A stretch of DNA of 48,527 nt, taken from assembly GCA_009919985.1 (NCBI GenBank), contig RGAX01000002.1, positions 1 to 48,527 on the forward strand. Direction: 5' to 3'. A program made the translations under genes and the position numbers. The notes under the pieces are model-generated. The model was not told the origin of the DNA and made no database searches. It worked only from the letters and a program-made list of their open reading frames with translations. Each line of letters starts with the position of its first letter. The stretch's first letter is position 1. This stretch comes from Opitutaceae bacterium. GTDB taxonomy: Bacteria; Verrucomicrobiota; Verrucomicrobiia; Opitutales; Opitutaceae. Positions 45,239 to 48,527 of the stretch are shown in pieces.

Positions 45239-45730
45239 ATGAATAAAACCTGGAAAGTTGTACTCGCGTTTACCGCCGTATTTTTGGCGGGCGCTATTTT
45301 TGGTGGTTTGCTGGCGATGCGGGCGGGCCCGCGGTTGGCGCAACGCCGTGGTGCACCCGCGCTGCCTGCGATGCCGCCGGCTGTGTTGCGACACATGGCT
45401 GATCGACTCGAGCTCACGAACGAGCAGAAGGAAAAAATCCGTCCGTTGGTGGATCGCGCTGAGGAGGAAATCCGTCAGTTGCGGCAGGTTTCTATCAAGG
45501 AAACCGGCCTGATTCTCCGCCGGCTCCAACAGACGCTCGCCGTCGAGCTCAACCCGGACCAGCGCAAGAAACTCGAAAAAATGCAGGAGCGTCAGCGCGA
45601 GTTGATGCGTGAAGAGCGCCCAGGTCTACCCCCTCCGCGCGATCGCAAGGGTGGTAAACGTGATGGCGCGACCCCGCCACCGAGGCCTTTGACGCCGGCG
45701 CCTGCGGCCGCCGAACCGTTGAATCCCTGA
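45239..45730 (+). CDS. Spy/CpxP-like (periplasmic heavy-metal-sensor-like) one-TM protein
   Basis: N-terminal TM, then LELTNEQKEKIRPLVDRAEEEIRQLRQVSIKETGLILRRLQQTLAVELNPDQRKKLEKMQERQRELM; Pro/Arg-rich C-terminus. Confidence 0.7.
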   Translation: MNKTWKVVLAFTAVFLAGAIFGGLLAMRAGPRLAQRRGAPALPAMPPAVLRHMADRLELTNEQKEKIRPLVDRAEEEIRQLRQVSIKETGLILRRLQQTLAVELNPDQRKKLEKMQERQRELMREERPGLPPPRDRKGGKRDGATPPPRPLTPAPAAAEPLNP

Positions 45731-45810
45731 GCACGGCGCGACCTCGAGGCCGCGCTGCAAAAAGGCAAATAGTTGTTGCGCGAACCCGCCTCCGGCGCAT
45801 GGTTCGCGGC

Positions 45811-45906
45811 GGCCAGGTGCCATGCATGGGCAGGCGCGTGAACCCCGCCAGGGCCGGAAGGCAGCAACGGTAACGTCGTCCTCCTAGTGCCGTGGAGTGC
45901 CTGGCC
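45811..45906 (+). ncRNA. ffs: Bacterial small SRP RNA (4.5S RNA)
   Basis: Domain IV core CAGGGCCGGAAGGCAGCAACGG; 5' GGCCAGGTGC pairs with 3' GTGCCTGGCC; followed by U-rich ACTTTATTTTTG; directly upstream of dnaX. Confidence 0.93.
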
Positions 45907-45951
45907 ACTTTATTTTTGATTTCCTCTTCTGATTCCTGAACTTTTGCGCCT

Positions 45952-47112
45952 TTGAGTACAACCGGCTACCAAGTCATCGCCCGTAAATGGCGTCCGCAAA
46001 TCTTTGCCGACGTCGTGGGGCAGGATCATGTCGTGCGGACGTTGAAAAACGCTATCGCTCGCAATCGCATTGCTCACGCGTACTTGTTTGTGGGCCCGCG
46101 CGGCACCGGCAAAACCTCAACGGCACGTATTTTTGCCAAGGCCCTGAATTGTACCGGCGGCCCCAACGCCGATTTCGATCCTGCGGATCCGGCCGTGCAA
46201 TCCATCGCGGATGGCTCGCATCTGGACGTCATCGAGATCGACGGAGCGTCCAATAACGGCGTCGAGCAAGTGCGCGATTTGCGCGAGACAGCGCGCTATT
46301 CGCCGGCACAGGGTAAATTTAAAGTCTATATTATAGACGAGGTGCACATGCTTTCGACGGCAGCGTTTAACGCGCTGCTCAAAACCCTCGAAGAACCACC
46401 CCCGCACGTGAAGTTCGTCTTCGCCACGACGGAGGTGCAAAAGGTGCTGCCGACGATCTTGTCACGCTGCCAACGTTTTGACCTAAAGCCGATTCCGGCC
46501 CCGCTCATCATCGAGCGTCTCCAGAAAATTGCGGTCGCGGAAAAGATCAAAGTTTCCCCCGAGGCGCTCGCCTGCATCGCTCGCATGGCGGACGGCGGCA
46601 TGCGCGATGCCCAGTCGATTTTTGATCAGATGATTTCGTTTTGCGGGACCGAGATCGCCGAGCCGGATGTGCTCGATGTGTACGGTCTCGTCGCAGCCGA
46701 AAAAATCGCCGAACTCGCCGCCACCCTAGCCACCGGTGATCACTCACGCCTCGTCGCCCTCGTGGACGAATGCGACTCAGCGGGCCGCGACTTAGTCAGG
46801 TTGCTCACGGATTTGCAGGAAGTGGTCCGATCGGCATTACTTGATGCGATCGCGCAAGGTGGCCGTAGCAGCAGCCTCGGCGGGGTTGCCATGACGACGG
46901 AGCAGATCACGCGCTTGCTCGACGGTCTGCGTGAAGGCGAAGGCAGCGTGAAGCTCGGGTTGGCCGAGAAAATTAATTTTGAAGTGACGTTGTTGAAGGC
47001 GATCGAAGCGAGCCGCGCGCGCGCGATTGATAGCCTCATCAAAGAGCTCGCGGCGCTGGCCGATGAAGCCCCGGAGCCGGCGGCCGCCGACAGCGAAAAA
47101 AAAAAGGACTGA
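45952..47112 (+). CDS. dnaX: DNA polymerase III subunit gamma (0-frame product of dnaX), TTG start
   Basis: [114 protein letters not shown]. Ends SEKKKD-stop just after an A10 tract. Confidence 0.96.
   Translation: MSTTGYQVIARKWRPQIFADVVGQDHVVRTLKNAIARNRIAHAYLFVGPRGTGKTSTARIFAKALNCTGGPNADFDPADPAVQSIADGSHLDVIEIDGASNNGVEQVRDLRETARYSPAQGKFKVYIIDEVHMLSTAAFNALLKTLEEPPPHVKFVFATTEVQKVLPTILSRCQRFDLKPIPAPLIIERLQKIAVAEKIKVSPEALACIARMADGGMRDAQSIFDQMISFCGTEIAEPDVLDVYGLVAAEKIAELAATLATGDHSRLVALVDECDSAGRDLVRLLTDLQEVVRSALLDAIAQGGRSSSLGGVAMTTEQITRLLDGLREGEGSVKLGLAEKINFEVTLLKAIEASRARAIDSLIKELAALADEAPEPAAADSEKKKD
47096..47106 (+). promoter_or_regulatory. dnaX: Recoding site: A10G tract with in-frame A AAA AAG slippery heptamer
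   Basis: 0-frame codons GAA AAA AAA AAG GAC TGA at 47095-47112; run of ten A at 47096-47105. Confidence 0.75.
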
Positions 47113-47564
47113 TTGAGCGGTTGGAGCGGCGCCTGAGCACGGCCTTGGCTGCGTCGGCACAGTCGAGCGTTGTGGCGCGAATCAGCTCAATCGAGGCGAC
47201 GAACCGCGTGGAGTCTTTGCCGCCGGAGGCGAGCGATGCGGTTGGTGTGGCGCCATTGAGTGCGGCGGCGGTGGCGGCAGCCAGTGCTTCGGCGCATGGG
47301 ACTTTGTTTGGCGATGATGCGCCGTGGCCGACCGATGAAGCGGGCGAGACTACGTTTCTGGCTGAGACGCGCGAACGCGGTGAAACGGTCGCGGTGAAGC
47401 CAGCGGCTGCGCGCGAAGAGACGGCAGCGGAAACCGGACCTTTGCCTGCACTGGATGCGATGGTGCAACGCATCCCCGCCGAAGTACGCGAGGTCTTGGA
47501 GGAACTTTATCGGGCGAAATTCACGGCGGTGCGACGGGTGTCGGCGAAGTTTTTAAAGCAATAA
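47106..47564 (+). CDS. dnaX: -1-frame continuation of dnaX, predicted tau-specific C-terminal extension
   Basis: From 47106 the -1 frame reads [36 protein letters not shown]...[40 protein letters not shown]-stop, open through the A10 tract. Track ORF 47121..47564 is its TTG-started part. Confidence 0.75.
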   Translation, partial: GLIERLERRLSTALAASAQSSVVARISSIEATNRVESLPPEASDAVGVAPLSAAAVAAASASAHGTLFGDDAPWPTDEAGETTFLAETRERGETVAVKPAAAREETAAETGPLPALDAMVQRIPAEVREVLEELYRAKFTAVRRVSAKFLKQ

Positions 47565-47610
47565 TCGTGGTGGGACGGCCCGCTTCGCTCGCGGCTATGA
47601 TGGCGCGGGC

Positions 47611-48000
47611 TCAGATGGGCCACGTGGCGCCGAGGTGAGGGCGGCCAGATAAGTCGCGCAGATAAAAATACGTTTCAGCGGATGAAATCGCGGGCGATGC
47701 GGCGACTTGGTTGCGGGCGATTGGGTGGATGAGTGCAATCGGAGCGCGGCGGTACAGTCCTTCGGTTAGACCCTCGAGTACGTCGAGTCGCGCAAGACAG
47801 GCTGGGTCAACCGACCAGAGTTCGCCGGTGACGCCGTGGTCGTCGGTCGGCGCTGCGACCAGTCCGGGATATGCGCCGAGAGAAAAAAGCGTGAAGCCCG
47901 GCGCGGTGTGGGCGGGTCCGTGGAAGGTTTGGGCGGCGAGGTGGTGGTGGTTTAAGCCGCCGCGTTTGAGGGTGCCGTAGACGAAGAGCGTCGTAGTCAT
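47611..48000 (-). CDS. Gamma-glutamylcyclotransferase-like (AIG2/GGCT fold) protein
   Basis: LFVYGTLKRGGLNHHHLAAQTFHGPAHTAPGFTLFSLGAYPGLV, VTGELWSVDPACLARLDVLEGLTEGLYRR. Confidence 0.88.
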   Translation of the reverse strand: MTTTLFVYGTLKRGGLNHHHLAAQTFHGPAHTAPGFTLFSLGAYPGLVAAPTDDHGVTGELWSVDPACLARLDVLEGLTEGLYRRAPIALIHPIARNQVAASPAISSAETYFYLRDLSGRPHLGATWPI

Positions 48001-48527
48001 CGCGGCGCTGGGGTGCGTATAGGATTTTTGGCGCGTGGCACCTCGGGCCCGGTTGGCGCGAGGAGTTCGAAGGTGAGGGCGGTGGTGTTGTCTTGGCCGG
48101 AATTTTCGCGGATAAGTTCCTCGATGTGGCGTTCCCAGAGGCCGTCGACGAGGCCATCGGAGCAGAGGACGAAGCGGTCGCCGGGGGTGAGAGCGACCGC
48201 GCCGAATTGGGGTTCGATGAATTGGTGGCCGGCGCCGAGGGCTTGGTGGAGGGCGTTGCGCATCGGGTGGGCGCGGGCTTCTCGTTCATTAATCTGACCT
48301 TGGCGGCGGAGGTAGCCTACGTGGGTGTGATCGTGGGTGAGTTGGGTGATGCCGCCGGACTGGGGTAAATAATATAATCGACTGTCCCCGATGTGGCCGA
48401 AGTAGAGCCAGCCGGGCGTGAGCCAGCCGAGGGTGAGGGTGGTGCCCATGCCACGGCATTCTTCGTAGCTGTAGCCAAATTTGAGGAGCTCGTAGTGGAT
48501 GGCGTGGAAGACTTCCAGGAGGATGTC
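47997..48527 (-). CDS. PP2C-family serine/threonine protein phosphatase, N-terminally truncated by the window edge
   Basis: Reading frame open to the window end (DILLEVFHAIHYELLKFGYSYEECRGMGTTLTLGWLTPGWLYFGHIGDSRLYYL...LTHDHTHVGYLRRQGQI...GDRFVLCSDGLVDGL); motifs GMGTTL, GDSR, LCSDGL. Track ORF start 48449 is internal. Confidence 0.9.
   Translation of the reverse strand, partial: DILLEVFHAIHYELLKFGYSYEECRGMGTTLTLGWLTPGWLYFGHIGDSRLYYLPQSGGITQLTHDHTHVGYLRRQGQINEREARAHPMRNALHQALGAGHQFIEPQFGAVALTPGDRFVLCSDGLVDGLWERHIEELIRENSGQDNTTALTFELLAPTGPEVPRAKNPIRTPAPR

Noticed and set aside
45549-45908. Minus-strand ORFs across the SRP RNA (45549..45908, 45592..45867, 45626..45823)
   Set aside because: They cover the SRP RNA core and the 3' end of the Spy-like gene; Arg/Pro-rich translations without family features.
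47039-47473. Minus-strand ORFs opposite the dnaX tau extension
   Set aside because: The + frame is in the -1 register to dnaX and continuous through the A10 tract, which explains the coding signal better.
1-48527. CRISPR arrays, tRNA/rRNA genes, IS elements, prophage genes
   Set aside because: Scanning by eye found no regularly spaced repeats, no convincing T-loop/acceptor pairings, no transposase or integrase motifs and no phage structural genes. A tRNAscan/Infernal and ISfinder run would be needed to exclude weak cases.

Overview
This 48.5 kb window looks like a chromosomal segment from a high-GC bacterium. Gene content and layout suggest Verrucomicrobia/Opitutaceae, but that placement is inference. 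It is densely packed and mostly metabolic or housekeeping. I saw no convincing phage, transposon, CRISPR or tRNA signal.

Main blocks:
1. Partial glycerate kinase at the left edge, a TonB-dependent receptor, a MatB-like acyl-CoA ligase, an SGNH hydrolase and a LacI regulator.
2. A soluble-dehydrogenase-like protein fused to an azurin-type cupredoxin, next to a DUF1080/PA14 protein; then clpP.
3. A purine/ureide catabolic cluster: guaD, malate synthase, uraD, uraH, allC, allB, allE, a second M20 amidohydrolase, a fused xanthine dehydrogenase and xdhC. No uricase is visible.
4. sucA-sucB-lpd, a SUI1/YciH factor, metF, a gldA/F/G-like ABC operon with a DUF4340 protein, an Fsr-like MFS transporter, rlmN and long-form leuA.
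5. An ECF-type sigma factor, a one-TM small protein and a Spy-like protein; then SRP RNA (ffs) and dnaX; then a GGCT-like protein and a partial PP2C phosphatase.

The strongest non-routine observation is dnaX. Its 0-frame ends two codons after an A10 tract containing the in-frame slippery heptamer A AAA AAG. A 152-codon open frame continues in -1, so a gamma/tau pair made by frameshifting or slippage is likely, with the long form in -1 (the reverse of E. coli). The same protein has lost three of the four expected zinc-module cysteines. Also worth a second look: the uricase gap, an apparent internal deletion in the acyl-CoA ligase, the ECF sigma triad, and several perfect inverted repeats in leaders or operator positions (metF, leuA, sucA, yciH/metF).

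All family assignments come from reading motifs in the translations; no database search was run.
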